Assembly: GCA_020633075.1 (NCBI GenBank)
Contig: JACKEI010000001.1
Span: 1,736,001-1,800,000 of the forward strand
Source: Sandaracinaceae bacterium
GTDB taxonomy: Bacteria; Myxococcota_A; Polyangia; Polyangiales; Houyiibacteriaceae
Direction of reading: 5' to 3'
Length of the DNA: 64,000 nt
The notes beneath the pieces were generated by a model. That model was not told the origin of the DNA, searched no databases, and saw only the letters and a list, made by a program, of their open reading frames with translations. The position numbers and the translations under genes are program-made. Below are positions 48,244 to 56,364 of the stretch, piece by piece. How positions within the stretch are numbered: the first letter of the stretch is position 1; every line of letters begins with the position of its first letter.

Positions 48244-49536
48244 ATGCGCCGCGACCTCGCCGCCCTGCTGTCCGTGCTGATCTCGATCGGCCTGCACGCT
48301 GGCTTCGTCGCGTGGCTGCACCGGGAGGCGCCAGGGCCGCGGCCGCGGACCGCAGTGAGCAGCCCAGAGGCGCGCGCCCAGGCCGTCGTACGCGGAGCAG
48401 GTCACGCGGCTCTCGGTCACGAGCGCGCGGGCGAGATCCCGGTGGAGCTCGGAGGCCCGGACAGCGCCCAGAACGTGGACCGCCCGGAGCGCGGCGAGGG
48501 AGGTGACGGACGCGCTCCCTCGGACGGCCTGCGCTTGGCCATGAACGTGGATGACGTACGCCTGCAGGACGCCCCCTGGAACGCCGTCGGTGTGGCCCAG
48601 GTGCAGCGCATCGCCACCGCCACCAGCCGCGCGTCGTGGGACGACCGCCGAGCCACGCCCAACCCGCACGACCAGCCGTTCTTGGCGAGCGGCGAGGGGC
48701 GTCTGCGGGAGAGGCGTCGCGTATCGGTGCTCGAGCCCAACGAGGGCGCGCCACGTGCCCGCGCGCAGAGCGCCGAGGGGGGCGCACAGCAGAGCCCCAG
48801 CGCGGCGCAGTCCAGCGCCACCCAAGGCCTGGAAGAGCGCTCTTCGGCAACGCAGCACCCGGCTCCTGAGGCGCTGGGCGCGGAGCACGCGAGCCCGGGC
48901 ACGGGGGCGGTCGGCGGCCACGGCCGTCGCGAGAGCGCAGAGGCGCCCGTCGCGACGGGGCGCCCCGCGGTAGACGAGGGGCCCGCCGCCACGCTGGCGC
49001 AGGAGCGCGCTCGGCCCCGCGACGACACGGACTCCGAGCAACTCGCCACGCAGCTGATGCAGTCGTGGGTGGACGCGTCGCCGCGCGCCGGGCGGCAACA
49101 GGGCGCGGGCAGCGGCGGCGTGGGCGGAGGCGGCGCGGCGGGGTCGGCAGGCGGCAGCGGTGAAGGCGGACAGGCCACCGCGCACGCGCCGGGTCCCGGT
49201 GGGCGCGGCGCCCTCGACACGCGAGACGCCCGCTACCAGAGCTGGCTGCTGGCGCAGCGGCGGCGCGTCTACGGCGCGATGGTCTTCCCGCGCGAGAGAC
49301 GCCTCGCGATGGACCAGGGCATCGTCGTGTACTCGTTCCAGGTGGACCGCGCCGGTCACTTGGTGGGCTCGCCCCACTTGGCGCGCAGCAGTGGCTTCCC
49401 CGACATCGACGCCGCCGCGCTCCGCGCGATCCAAGCCGCGCTGCCCACCGCGCCGCCACCCACGGCGCTGATGCAGGGTCGCAACGAGCTGCCGGTGCGC
49501 CTGCACCTCGACTTCAGCAACCCAATGGTGCGCTGA
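48244..49536 (+). CDS. TonB-family protein, single membrane pass
   Basis: A 430-residue protein with the TonB layout. An N-terminal membrane helix (LAALLSVLISIGLHAGFVAW) is followed by a long disordered Pro/Ala/Gly/Glu linker (residues about 30-330, with Gly-Ser-rich SGGVGGGGAAGSAGGSG) and a C-terminal TonB-like domain: YQSWLLAQRRRVYGAMVFP, YSFQVDRAGHLVGSPH and FPDIDAAALRAIQAALP. TonB domains contact outer-membrane receptors to pass on energy, but the ExbB/ExbD partners are not in the window, and some TonB_C proteins have other roles. A TATGCT hexamer lies 5 nt before the ATG. Confidence 0.88.
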   Translation: MRRDLAALLSVLISIGLHAGFVAWLHREAPGPRPRTAVSSPEARAQAVVRGAGHAALGHERAGEIPVELGGPDSAQNVDRPERGEGGDGRAPSDGLRLAMNVDDVRLQDAPWNAVGVAQVQRIATATSRASWDDRRATPNPHDQPFLASGEGRLRERRRVSVLEPNEGAPRARAQSAEGGAQQSPSAAQSSATQGLEERSSATQHPAPEALGAEHASPGTGAVGGHGRRESAEAPVATGRPAVDEGPAATLAQERARPRDDTDSEQLATQLMQSWVDASPRAGRQQGAGSGGVGGGGAAGSAGGSGEGGQATAHAPGPGGRGALDTRDARYQSWLLAQRRRVYGAMVFPRERRLAMDQGIVVYSFQVDRAGHLVGSPHLARSSGFPDIDAAALRAIQAALPTAPPPTALMQGRNELPVRLHLDFSNPMVR

Positions 49537-49552
49537 GCGCCGACACACACGC

Positions 49553-49558
49553 TACACT
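49553..49558 (+). promoter_or_regulatory. Putative -10 element TACACT (leaderless start)
   Basis: GCTACACT ends 9 nt before the ATG at 49568. Confidence 0.35.
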
Positions 49559-49567
49559 CGACACCTC

Positions 49568-50095
49568 ATGAGCGTGCCCCCCCTACTCCGCCGTCTCTTC
49601 CGGTTCCGCCAGCCGGGCGGGCTGCTCCTGCTGGCGCTCGCGCTCTCTGCGGGCTGCGAGGACCCCACGCGCTACGTGGCGCCGGTCCATCCCATGGTGC
49701 AGGCCAGCTTGGATCTCGCCGCCCCCGGACACTCTCTCGACGAGCGCATCGCGGCGTTCGAGGCCGGCCGCTCCGCGCACCACGAGGCCACCACGGACCC
49801 GCTGGTCGGGACACTGGAAGCGGGCCGCGCCGCCGAGTTCCAGCTGACGCTGCGCGGCACGTACTGCTACATCGTGGTGGGTGCGGGCGAGGACTCCATC
49901 GAGGAGCTGGACCTCGAGCTCATCGACAGCCAGGACGTGCTCGTGCTGCTGGACCGCGACCCGTCTCGCATGGCGACGCTGGGCATCCGCGACGCCATCT
50001 GCCCGATGTATCCGGACGCCTACCGCCTGCGAGTCACGGCCACGAGGGGGAGCGGGGCGTTCGAGGCCCGCGTCTACCAAGCGAGCAACCTGTAG
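49568..50095 (+). CDS. Lipoprotein, unknown
   Basis: A 175-residue lipoprotein: a basic start (LLRRLFRFRQPG), hydrophobic core LLLLALALSAGC with the lipidated Cys, then a soluble domain (FEAGRSAHHEATTDPLVG, then YCYIVVGAGEDSIEELDL and YRLRVTATRGSGAFEARVYQ) that looks like a small beta-rich fold. No family was recognised. It follows the TonB-like gene by 31 bp on the same strand. The two might work together at the outer membrane, but the sequence shows nothing specific. Confidence 0.82.
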   Translation: MSVPPLLRRLFRFRQPGGLLLLALALSAGCEDPTRYVAPVHPMVQASLDLAAPGHSLDERIAAFEAGRSAHHEATTDPLVGTLEAGRAAEFQLTLRGTYCYIVVGAGEDSIEELDLELIDSQDVLVLLDRDPSRMATLGIRDAICPMYPDAYRLRVTATRGSGAFEARVYQASNL

Positions 50096-50118
50096 CAGGG
50101 CTCGCGGGCGTGGCGCGC

Positions 50119-50610
50119 TCAGGATGCCGACGCGTGCGCGCGCTGACGGTGCGAAAACGCCGTCAGGCCGGTCGTATCGAGGGCATCCTGTTCTGCGTGC
50201 TTGCGCAAGAAGGCGAGCGCCACGGCCCAGTCTGTCTCGACGACCGTGGGCACGGGCGGAGGCGCCAACCAGTGGATGGCCGAGATGCCGGCCCGGACGA
50301 TCGCCGAGCTGACCATCAGGGCGTTGGCCACCTGCCACCGTCGAAACTCGTCCTCGTGTGACTTGGCCCAGTCGCCCATGCGCGTGCGGGTCTTGGCGTC
50401 GGGCATGCCGGCCACGGCGGAGGAGTCCGTGATCGAGACGTAGCGTGAGCGGAGCGTGAAGATGGCCCGCGTGTCGTGCTCCAGCAGGTCCGCGTAGGAC
50501 ATGTCCAGCTGCGGCGGGAGCACCAGCACGACCAGTGGGAAGTACTTGAGGTCGATCACCTTCGTGACGGGGAGCAGCATCTCCGGACAGTCTGCAAAAA
50601 TCCGGGACAA
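50119..50610 (-). CDS. Unknown protein, paralogue of the 18.0-kb gene
   Basis: A 163-residue soluble protein related to the product of 18041-18481: YVSITDSSAVAGMPDAKTRT, NALMVSSAIVRAGISAIHW, then a Pro-rich turn (LAPPPVPTVVETDWAVALAF). The N-terminal part has a hydrophobic strand (FPLVVLVLPPQL) and a helix (YADLLEHDTRAIFTL). The start is uncertain: a TTG at 50610 has GGAGA 9 nt upstream, while an ATG at 50580 has no spaced ribosome site. It is convergent with the lipoprotein gene at 49568. Two copies of this unknown family in 32 kb suggest a real expanded family here; the function is unknown. Confidence 0.72.
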   Translation of the reverse strand: MSRIFADCPEMLLPVTKVIDLKYFPLVVLVLPPQLDMSYADLLEHDTRAIFTLRSRYVSITDSSAVAGMPDAKTRTRMGDWAKSHEDEFRRWQVANALMVSSAIVRAGISAIHWLAPPPVPTVVETDWAVALAFLRKHAEQDALDTTGLTAFSHRQRAHASAS

Positions 50611-50640
50611 AAGAAAAGTCTCCAGAGCGGGTACGAGGAC

Positions 50641-51450
50641 TCAGCCACCTGCGTGCCCTGACTCCCCAGAGCCATCCACTCCCAAGGCGCGGCGGGCCGA
50701 CACATAGCCCGGCGTGAACTGACCGTCCGCCCCGCGGATGCTGAGGGACACACCGCGTGGCTCGCTCGTCGGGGTGAACAAGGCCATCTCGTAGACACTC
50801 AGGAAGGGCTCTGCGCGGTCTTCTCGCATGTGGGCGTCGAGCCAGCTGTGCACCTGCAGACCCGCCTCCGCGGCTGCGGCCCGCACGCGACCGTCAAAAG
50901 CCGTCTGATGGACCAGGTAGAAGCGCCCATCCGCGCTCAAGTGCCGCGCCGCCGCGTCGCAGTAGGCCTCGACCCCGCCGCGCAGCTCGAAGCGGCACGC
51001 GAGCCGCTGCGGGTCCTGCGGTAAGACCCCCGTGTGCGTCGGGAAGTACGGCGGGGAGCCCGTGATCAGCGCGAAGCGCCGCCCCAGATCCAGCTCGCGG
51101 AAGTCGTGCTGCAGCACCTGCAGGGGCGGCCAGCCAGGACCCAGGTCGCTGACGGCACGGCTTGCCAGCAGGAAGCTCGCGCGTTGGGCCTCCACGCCCA
51201 CGCAGACGGCTGGGCGCAGCCGGTGGGCGACCATGAGGAGCACCGACCCCACGCCGCAGCCCAGGTCCAGGTACGACGCGCACGGCCCGCTCGCGCGGTG
51301 CGTGGCGTAGTAGGCGGTCAGCACGTCGTCCGTGCCGGTGCGGTGACCGCCCCGCCGTTGGTAGAGATACACATCTCCGATCAGCCGGTCATGGGTGACG
51401 TCGGCGGGCCACTCGGGGTCCGCCTCGAGCTCATGCGCGCGAGCGTTCAC
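50641..51450 (-). CDS. tRNA1(Val) (adenine-N6)-methyltransferase-like protein
   Basis: A 269-residue N6-adenine methyltransferase resembling TrmN6/YfiC, which modifies A37 of tRNA-Val. It has a SAM motif DLGCGVGSVLLMVAHRL, VGVEAQRASFLLASR, and the catalytic GSPPYFPTHTG (NPPY type with Ser in the first position). C-terminal segments (YLVHQTAFDGRVRAA) also fit. A start LIGDVYLYQRRGGHRTGTD precedes the SAM domain, matching the family. The GTG at 51450 overlaps the sppA stop as GTGA, linking the two genes. The tRNA target is by family, not shown here. Confidence 0.87.
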   Translation of the reverse strand: MNARAHELEADPEWPADVTHDRLIGDVYLYQRRGGHRTGTDDVLTAYYATHRASGPCASYLDLGCGVGSVLLMVAHRLRPAVCVGVEAQRASFLLASRAVSDLGPGWPPLQVLQHDFRELDLGRRFALITGSPPYFPTHTGVLPQDPQRLACRFELRGGVEAYCDAAARHLSADGRFYLVHQTAFDGRVRAAAAEAGLQVHSWLDAHMREDRAEPFLSVYEMALFTPTSEPRGVSLSIRGADGQFTPGYVSARRALGVDGSGESGHAGG

Positions 51451-53951
51451 TCGAGGGCACCGAGGTCCGGCATGTGCGCCAACGCGCCGAGCTCGGCCAC
51501 CTGCGACATCATCACCATCCACTCGAGCGCCGCAGAGGCCCGACCGGATGAAGCTGGGGCCTCTCCGCCCGGAGCCCCCTGACCGAGGTCCACGCTGCCC
51601 GAGGCGTCGCCTCCCAGCACGTAGTCCAGCAGGCCGCTCGGTCTCCCGGGGGCCACGCGCACGCGGCAGCCGGGGGCCAGGTGTGCCCGCTCCCGCGCCC
51701 TGGCGAGCGCGGAACCGAAGCCCCCGAGACGGTCCACCAAGCCGAGCCGTTGCGCGCGGTCCCCGGAGAAGACGCGACCCTGTCCGACCGCGTCGACCTC
51801 TTCCACGCTCATGCCGCGGCCCTCGGCGACCCGTGCGAGGAACAGCTGGTACATCTCGGTGATGAGCTCGCGCAGCCGCTCGCGCTCGTCGTCCGTGAAC
51901 GGCCGAAAGACCGACGTGGCTCCGCTGCGCGCGCCGCGTCCGAGGATCTCGACGTTCACGCCGACGCGCTCCGCGAGGTCGTGAAAGTCTACCTTGCCGT
52001 AGTAGATACCGATGGACCCTGTGAGGGTGGCGGGGTCCGCCCAGATCTCGTCGGCGGCCGACGCGATGTAGTAGCCGCCGCTGGCCGCAACGGACCCCAG
52101 CGACGCGATCACGGGCTTGTGCTCGCGGGCGCGGCGCACGGCGCGCCAGATCTGCTCCGACGCGAGGGCCGAGCCCCCCGGCGAGTCGATGCGCAGCACG
52201 ATGGCAGCGATGTTGGGGTCGCGGGCGTACGCGTCGAGCGTGGCGATGATGGTGCGCGCGCCGCTCTGGTGGATCTCCACGAGCGGGATGTCGACGTTCT
52301 CGCCGTCCACGATGGCGCCGTCGATGACGACGACCCCGACGCTGCGGCGTGGCCCGTCCTCGTCACGGTGGCGTCGCAGCCCCGTGCGGACGCCGCGGGT
52401 GCCCAGCACCTCGCGCGCCGTGTCGCGCAGGTCTTCGGCGCCCAGGGCGGCGTCCACCAAGTGGCCCGCCACGGCCTGCGACGCGACGTAGGGCCCCGCA
52501 TCCACCCAGCCGCGCACCTCCGCCACGGACACCTCGCTGTCGCGCGCGACGTCGGCCGTGAAGCGACGGTAGATGTCGTCCAGGAACGCTTCGTACTCCT
52601 CGCGGGCGGCGGCGCTCAGCGCTTCGTTGGTGAACTGCTCGGGCGCGGACTTGTACTCACCGATGCGCACGAAGTCGGCGTGCACGCCGGCGTTCTCCAA
52701 CAGGCGCCCCAGGGTCATCATCTCGAGGGACGGACCTAGCAGCTGGACGGAGCCGGCCGGGTCGATGAAGGTGCGTGCCGCACCAGCGCAGGCGTACCAC
52801 TCGCCCGCGGAGGCCGACTCCAGGTGGCAGACCACGGGCTTCCCGGCAGCCACGAGCGCGTCCACCATGAGGCGCAGCTCTTGGGCTTGCGCCATGCCCA
52901 GGCGCACACGCGGGCGCAGCACCACCCCCGCGACCTCCCGCTCGTGCAGGGCGCGGTCGAGCACGTGGATGACGCTCACCAGGCCGCGCGCGCTGAAGTC
53001 TCGAATCTCGATCTCCGCGACGTAGCGGGGCTCGGGCAGGCCGCGCGCGCTGGGCCCACCGAACTCGCCGGTCACGTAGTACGAGCTGGAGCGCGCCCCG
53101 TCGGGCAGCACGCCGCCGATGACGCCACCACCGATGGTGTGCCCGCCCCAGTCGGCCTCGAAGCCGCCCGTGACGCGCACGACGCGCTGACCGCCCCCCC
53201 GCTCGCGCACGTTGTCCACCTCCACCTGCGCCACGACGTCCCCGAAGCTCGGCACCCGCCCAGTGACCGCGCCACGCAGCCCGGTGCGGTTGTTGGTCGA
53301 CTGCGCGACACCCAGCTCAGCCCGGAAGCGCGAGTCCCCCGAGAGCATGGCCAGGGCGAGGTGCACGGTGGCCGGGACGTCGGCGTTGGCCGTGACGAGC
53401 CCCAGGGGCCCGAGCAGGTCGTGCACCGCCAAGCTCATCTCCATGAAGCGGCTGGGCCGCAGACCCAGCGAGAAATTGAGCCCGGTGACCCCGCTGTACG
53501 GGCCGCCGCCGAGGTAGGTCAGGGTACCGCCGAACGAAACGCTGCGGCTCGGCGCCCACGCCAAGCCGAGCGACAGACGGCCGAAGTTGTCGGCGGCGCC
53601 GAGGGCGTCCGTGCTGTCCACGCGCTCCGCCGAGAGCCCGAGGCCGATGCCGAACGGCAGCCCGGCGACCGCGTAGACACCCGTGCCCTCCCCGTCCACG
53701 AGCCCGCCCTGGGTCATGGTCCCCACGTGCACGAAGCGGACGCGCACCCCGTCGGTCCAGGCCATCGCGGCGGGATGAGTCGCGAGTGTCAGCGCGCCCT
53801 CGGGTGCCGTCCAGAGCCGGGCCGGGGACTGCACGCCCGCCGTCACCGGGCGGGTCTGCGCCTGGGCGGCCGCCGTCAGGAGCGGTGAGAGGAGCAGCGA
53901 CGACAGCGCCATGAGGCGAGAGAGGCGAAAGAAACGACTCGTTGCGGGCAT
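51447..53951 (-). CDS. sppA: Signal peptide peptidase SppA with N-terminal barrel-like domain
   Basis: An 834-residue exported serine/lysine protease of the S49 family, twice the size of short SppA. After a signal peptide (LLLSPLLTAAAQA), residues about 35-300 form a Gly/aromatic-rich beta pattern (FGIGLGLSAERV, LSLGLAWAPSRSVSFGGTL, FRAELGVAQSTNNRTGLRG) like an outer-membrane barrel. Then come the two SppA domains: catalytic Lys434 in RIGEYKSAPEQF and Ser624 in GSVAASGGYYIASAADEIW. SppA normally digests cleaved signal peptides in the membrane; the barrel region could place it elsewhere. The ATG at 53951 has TATCGT 5 nt before it. It is divergent from the TPR gene at 54017. Confidence 0.9.
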   Translation of the reverse strand: MPATSRFFRLSRLMALSSLLLSPLLTAAAQAQTRPVTAGVQSPARLWTAPEGALTLATHPAAMAWTDGVRVRFVHVGTMTQGGLVDGEGTGVYAVAGLPFGIGLGLSAERVDSTDALGAADNFGRLSLGLAWAPSRSVSFGGTLTYLGGGPYSGVTGLNFSLGLRPSRFMEMSLAVHDLLGPLGLVTANADVPATVHLALAMLSGDSRFRAELGVAQSTNNRTGLRGAVTGRVPSFGDVVAQVEVDNVRERGGGQRVVRVTGGFEADWGGHTIGGGVIGGVLPDGARSSSYYVTGEFGGPSARGLPEPRYVAEIEIRDFSARGLVSVIHVLDRALHEREVAGVVLRPRVRLGMAQAQELRLMVDALVAAGKPVVCHLESASAGEWYACAGAARTFIDPAGSVQLLGPSLEMMTLGRLLENAGVHADFVRIGEYKSAPEQFTNEALSAAAREEYEAFLDDIYRRFTADVARDSEVSVAEVRGWVDAGPYVASQAVAGHLVDAALGAEDLRDTAREVLGTRGVRTGLRRHRDEDGPRRSVGVVVIDGAIVDGENVDIPLVEIHQSGARTIIATLDAYARDPNIAAIVLRIDSPGGSALASEQIWRAVRRAREHKPVIASLGSVAASGGYYIASAADEIWADPATLTGSIGIYYGKVDFHDLAERVGVNVEILGRGARSGATSVFRPFTDDERERLRELITEMYQLFLARVAEGRGMSVEEVDAVGQGRVFSGDRAQRLGLVDRLGGFGSALARARERAHLAPGCRVRVAPGRPSGLLDYVLGGDASGSVDLGQGAPGGEAPASSGRASAALEWMVMMSQVAELGALAHMPDLGALE

Positions 53952-53956
53952 GGCCG

Positions 53957-53962
53957 ACGATA
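53957..53962 (-). promoter_or_regulatory. Putative -10 element TATCGT (leaderless start)
   Basis: Minus-strand GCTATCGT ends 5 nt before the sppA ATG at 53951. It mirrors the TATACT of the divergent gene 41 bp away. Confidence 0.4.
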
Positions 53963-54002
53963 GCGCAGACGAGGGTCAGGGTGCCAAGTGAGGCTCGACA
54001 GC

Positions 54003-54008
54003 TATACT
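54003..54008 (+). promoter_or_regulatory. Putative -10 element TATACT (leaderless start)
   Basis: GCTATACTCCGG precedes the ATG at 54017, with the hexamer 8 nt away. The same GCTATACTCCGG string precedes the ATG at 62848. Confidence 0.5.
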
Positions 54009-54016
54009 CCGGTCGA

Positions 54017-54865
54017 ATGCGCCCCCGCACAGTCATCTGCGCGCTGCTCCTCGTGTCCGCGAGCTGCCTCGGAACGCCCACGAGCGTCGAAGCGCAGTCG
54101 CGCGCGGCCGTTCGTCACTACGAGCGCGGCCGCGAGCACTACCAGGCGGGGCGCTATCCCGAAGCCGCCGAGGAGCTCGAGGAAGCGCACCGCCTCGACC
54201 CCAACTCGCCCACGCTCGCGTACAACCTCGCGCGGGTCTACGAGCTCATGGGCGACTACGATCGGGCGACGTCGTACTACTCGCGCCTGATCGAGATGAC
54301 CCCCGAAGACGACGCCCAGCACGTGTCCGCGCAGGCTGCCCTGGAGCGGGTACGGGGCGCTCAGGCGGCCCTGGACGCGCAGCGCGAGGAGCAGCTCGCC
54401 GCAGACGAGGAGCGCCGCGCGCGCGAGGAACAGGCGCGCCAAGAGGCCCTGCGCGAAGCGGAGCGGCAGGCACGGGAAGAGGCCACTGTCGAGACAGAGC
54501 GGCGCTTGGGCCGGCGCGGCCGAGCGGACGGCCTCTTCTACGGGAGCGCCGCGCTCGCCATCGGCGCGCTCGGGGGCGGCAGCGTGCTGGGCTTCTACGC
54601 GCTGCGGCAGGACAACGAGGCGGACGACTGGGTGGTGGGGCCCAACCACAGCGCGCGGCAGCGCTCGGCCGCGCAGGCCTCGGCCCGCCGGATGGCCATC
54701 GGCGCCGACCTGCTGCTGGGGACCGGGGTCGCTGCCGGCGTGAGCGCGCTGCTCCTCTACTACCTGCGCGAGCGGCACCCGCAGCCCGACTCAGCGAGCG
54801 ACCTGCGCCTCTCGCTCCAACCCAGCCACGCCGGTGTGACGCTGTGGATCGGAGGCGACCTTTGA
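54017..54865 (+). CDS. TPR lipoprotein-like exported protein with C-terminal membrane segments
   Basis: A 282-residue protein. A signal (VICALLLVSASC) is followed by TPR repeats (HYERGREHYQAGRYPEAAEE and NLARVYELMGDYDRATSYY), then a Glu/Arg/Ala-rich coiled coil (AADEERRAREEQARQEALRE), two hydrophobic segments (FYGSAALAIGALGGGSVLGF, LLLGTGVAAGVSALLLYYL) and a short tail. The TPR-coil-membrane layout is common among uncharacterised myxobacterial proteins. The role is unknown. Its TGA overlaps the TTG of the next Cys-rich lipoprotein gene, so the two are translated together. Confidence 0.85.
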   Translation: MRPRTVICALLLVSASCLGTPTSVEAQSRAAVRHYERGREHYQAGRYPEAAEELEEAHRLDPNSPTLAYNLARVYELMGDYDRATSYYSRLIEMTPEDDAQHVSAQAALERVRGAQAALDAQREEQLAADEERRAREEQARQEALREAERQAREEATVETERRLGRRGRADGLFYGSAALAIGALGGGSVLGFYALRQDNEADDWVVGPNHSARQRSAAQASARRMAIGADLLLGTGVAAGVSALLLYYLRERHPQPDSASDLRLSLQPSHAGVTLWIGGDL

Positions 54866-56304
54866 GGCGCGCTGCCGGCGTGGCGACGCTGAGGCCCGCT
54901 GCAGTCCGGCTGTCCTGGGCGGCCCTAGCTGCGTGGGGCTGCGTGTTGCCCATCCTCTCGGGATGCACGCTCTTGGTGGCCGACGACCCGATCCGCTGCG
55001 TGGCGCAGCCGGGTGAGCCGGACCCGTGCCCGCGCGCGCGGGTGTGCGTGAGCGGCTTCTGCGTCCCCGCGCCCGAGTGCATGCCGACCACGGAGCTGTG
55101 CAACGGCATCGACGATGACTGCGACTCGAACGTGGACGAGGGGCACGACGACGACGGCGACGGCTTCACCTGGTGCGGCGGCGGACGGGTGAACGAAGTG
55201 GACTGCGACGACGCCCGCGCCGACGTGCACCCGGGCGACGCCAGCGGTACTCGTCCGGCCGCCCAGGAGCTGTGCGACTCGCGAGACAACGACTGCGACG
55301 AGCGCGTGGACGAGGCCCCCGAGACCCTGTGCGCGCCCACTGAGTACTGCTTCGCGAGGCTGGGCTGTGCCCCGCCCAACTGCACGCTGCCGGGCTTCGA
55401 GTGCGACCAAGGCGACTCCTGCGACGTCGCTCAGTCGCCGCCTGCGTGCGTGACGGGCGTCTGCACACCCACCAGCTGCCCGAATGGGCAGATGTGTGAC
55501 CAGAGCTCTGGGTCGTGCGTGCTCCCGTTGCCCCTGGACTCTCCGTGCGTGGTGTCAGCGCAGTGCGCGGAGGGCGCGTGTGTCCCGGCGCGAGCGCTCA
55601 CCGGCGGCTCGGGCAGCGTGTGCGCGAAGGCATGCTGCGATGACACGCAGTGCCCGTCCGGGAGAATCTGCTGGGCGTCCGGCAACGGTGGGCGTGCGTG
55701 CGTGCTGCCAGGCACGATTGGCTCGGCCTCCGGCGCCGGGGCCTTGGGCTCGCCCTGCACACGCGGCACGGAGTGCGCGAGCGCGCGCTGCCTCGACGGC
55801 GTGTGCAGCCAGACGTGCTCCGCGGACCCGAGCTGCCCGTCCGGCGACTCTTGCGCGTTGCTTCTCAGCGACGACCTCGACCCTGAACAGGTCCTCGCCT
55901 GCACGCCCGACACGGGCGGCGCCGCGGTGGGCGAGGCCTGCGGCAGCACGTCCTGCGCCTCACGCATGTGCGTCTTTCGCCTGGAAGTGGGCGGCTCGGT
56001 CTGCCTCGGAGGCTGCCGCACGACGGCGGACTGCCCGGACACGATGTACTGCGGGAGCGTCATGGTCGGTGGGGGCATGGGCAGCCCGCGCACGAACATT
56101 CAATCGTGCGAGCCGCGCATCCACTCCGGGGGCGCCACCAGCGGCGAGTCCTGCACCACGGGGTGGAGCTGTCGGGACCTGGCGTGCGTGGGCAACCGCT
56201 GCGCGGACACCTGCTGCACCGACGCGCACTGCCCCACGGACTACACCTGCGCGCCCGTCAGCCGCGGCAGCGGTGCGTACGAGATGCGCTGCGTGCCGCG
56301 CTGA
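54862..56304 (+). CDS. Cys-rich MopE-type lipoprotein
   Basis: A 480-residue lipoprotein. The signal ends in PILSGC. The mature part has two MopE-type metal-binding units (ELCNGIDDDCDSNVDEG, ELCDSRDNDCDERVDEA) with an Asp-rich loop DDDGDGF, then many spaced cysteine pairs (CASARCLDGVCSQTC, CRDLACVGNRCADTCC), probably knotted by disulfides. Such proteins are displayed on the surface of Myxococcota; ligands are unknown. The start is TTG at 54862, preceded by GGAGG with 6-nt spacing and overlapping the upstream stop as TTGA; an in-frame GTG at 54880 would lack a ribosome site. Confidence 0.87.
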   Translation: MRRAAGVATLRPAAVRLSWAALAAWGCVLPILSGCTLLVADDPIRCVAQPGEPDPCPRARVCVSGFCVPAPECMPTTELCNGIDDDCDSNVDEGHDDDGDGFTWCGGGRVNEVDCDDARADVHPGDASGTRPAAQELCDSRDNDCDERVDEAPETLCAPTEYCFARLGCAPPNCTLPGFECDQGDSCDVAQSPPACVTGVCTPTSCPNGQMCDQSSGSCVLPLPLDSPCVVSAQCAEGACVPARALTGGSGSVCAKACCDDTQCPSGRICWASGNGGRACVLPGTIGSASGAGALGSPCTRGTECASARCLDGVCSQTCSADPSCPSGDSCALLLSDDLDPEQVLACTPDTGGAAVGEACGSTSCASRMCVFRLEVGGSVCLGGCRTTADCPDTMYCGSVMVGGGMGSPRTNIQSCEPRIHSGGATSGESCTTGWSCRDLACVGNRCADTCCTDAHCPTDYTCAPVSRGSGAYEMRCVPR

Positions 56305-56364
56305 AGCAGGGCGTCACCGGACGCTCAGGCGTGGCGTCCGGTGCGCGCGGTGGTGGCGAGGCCT

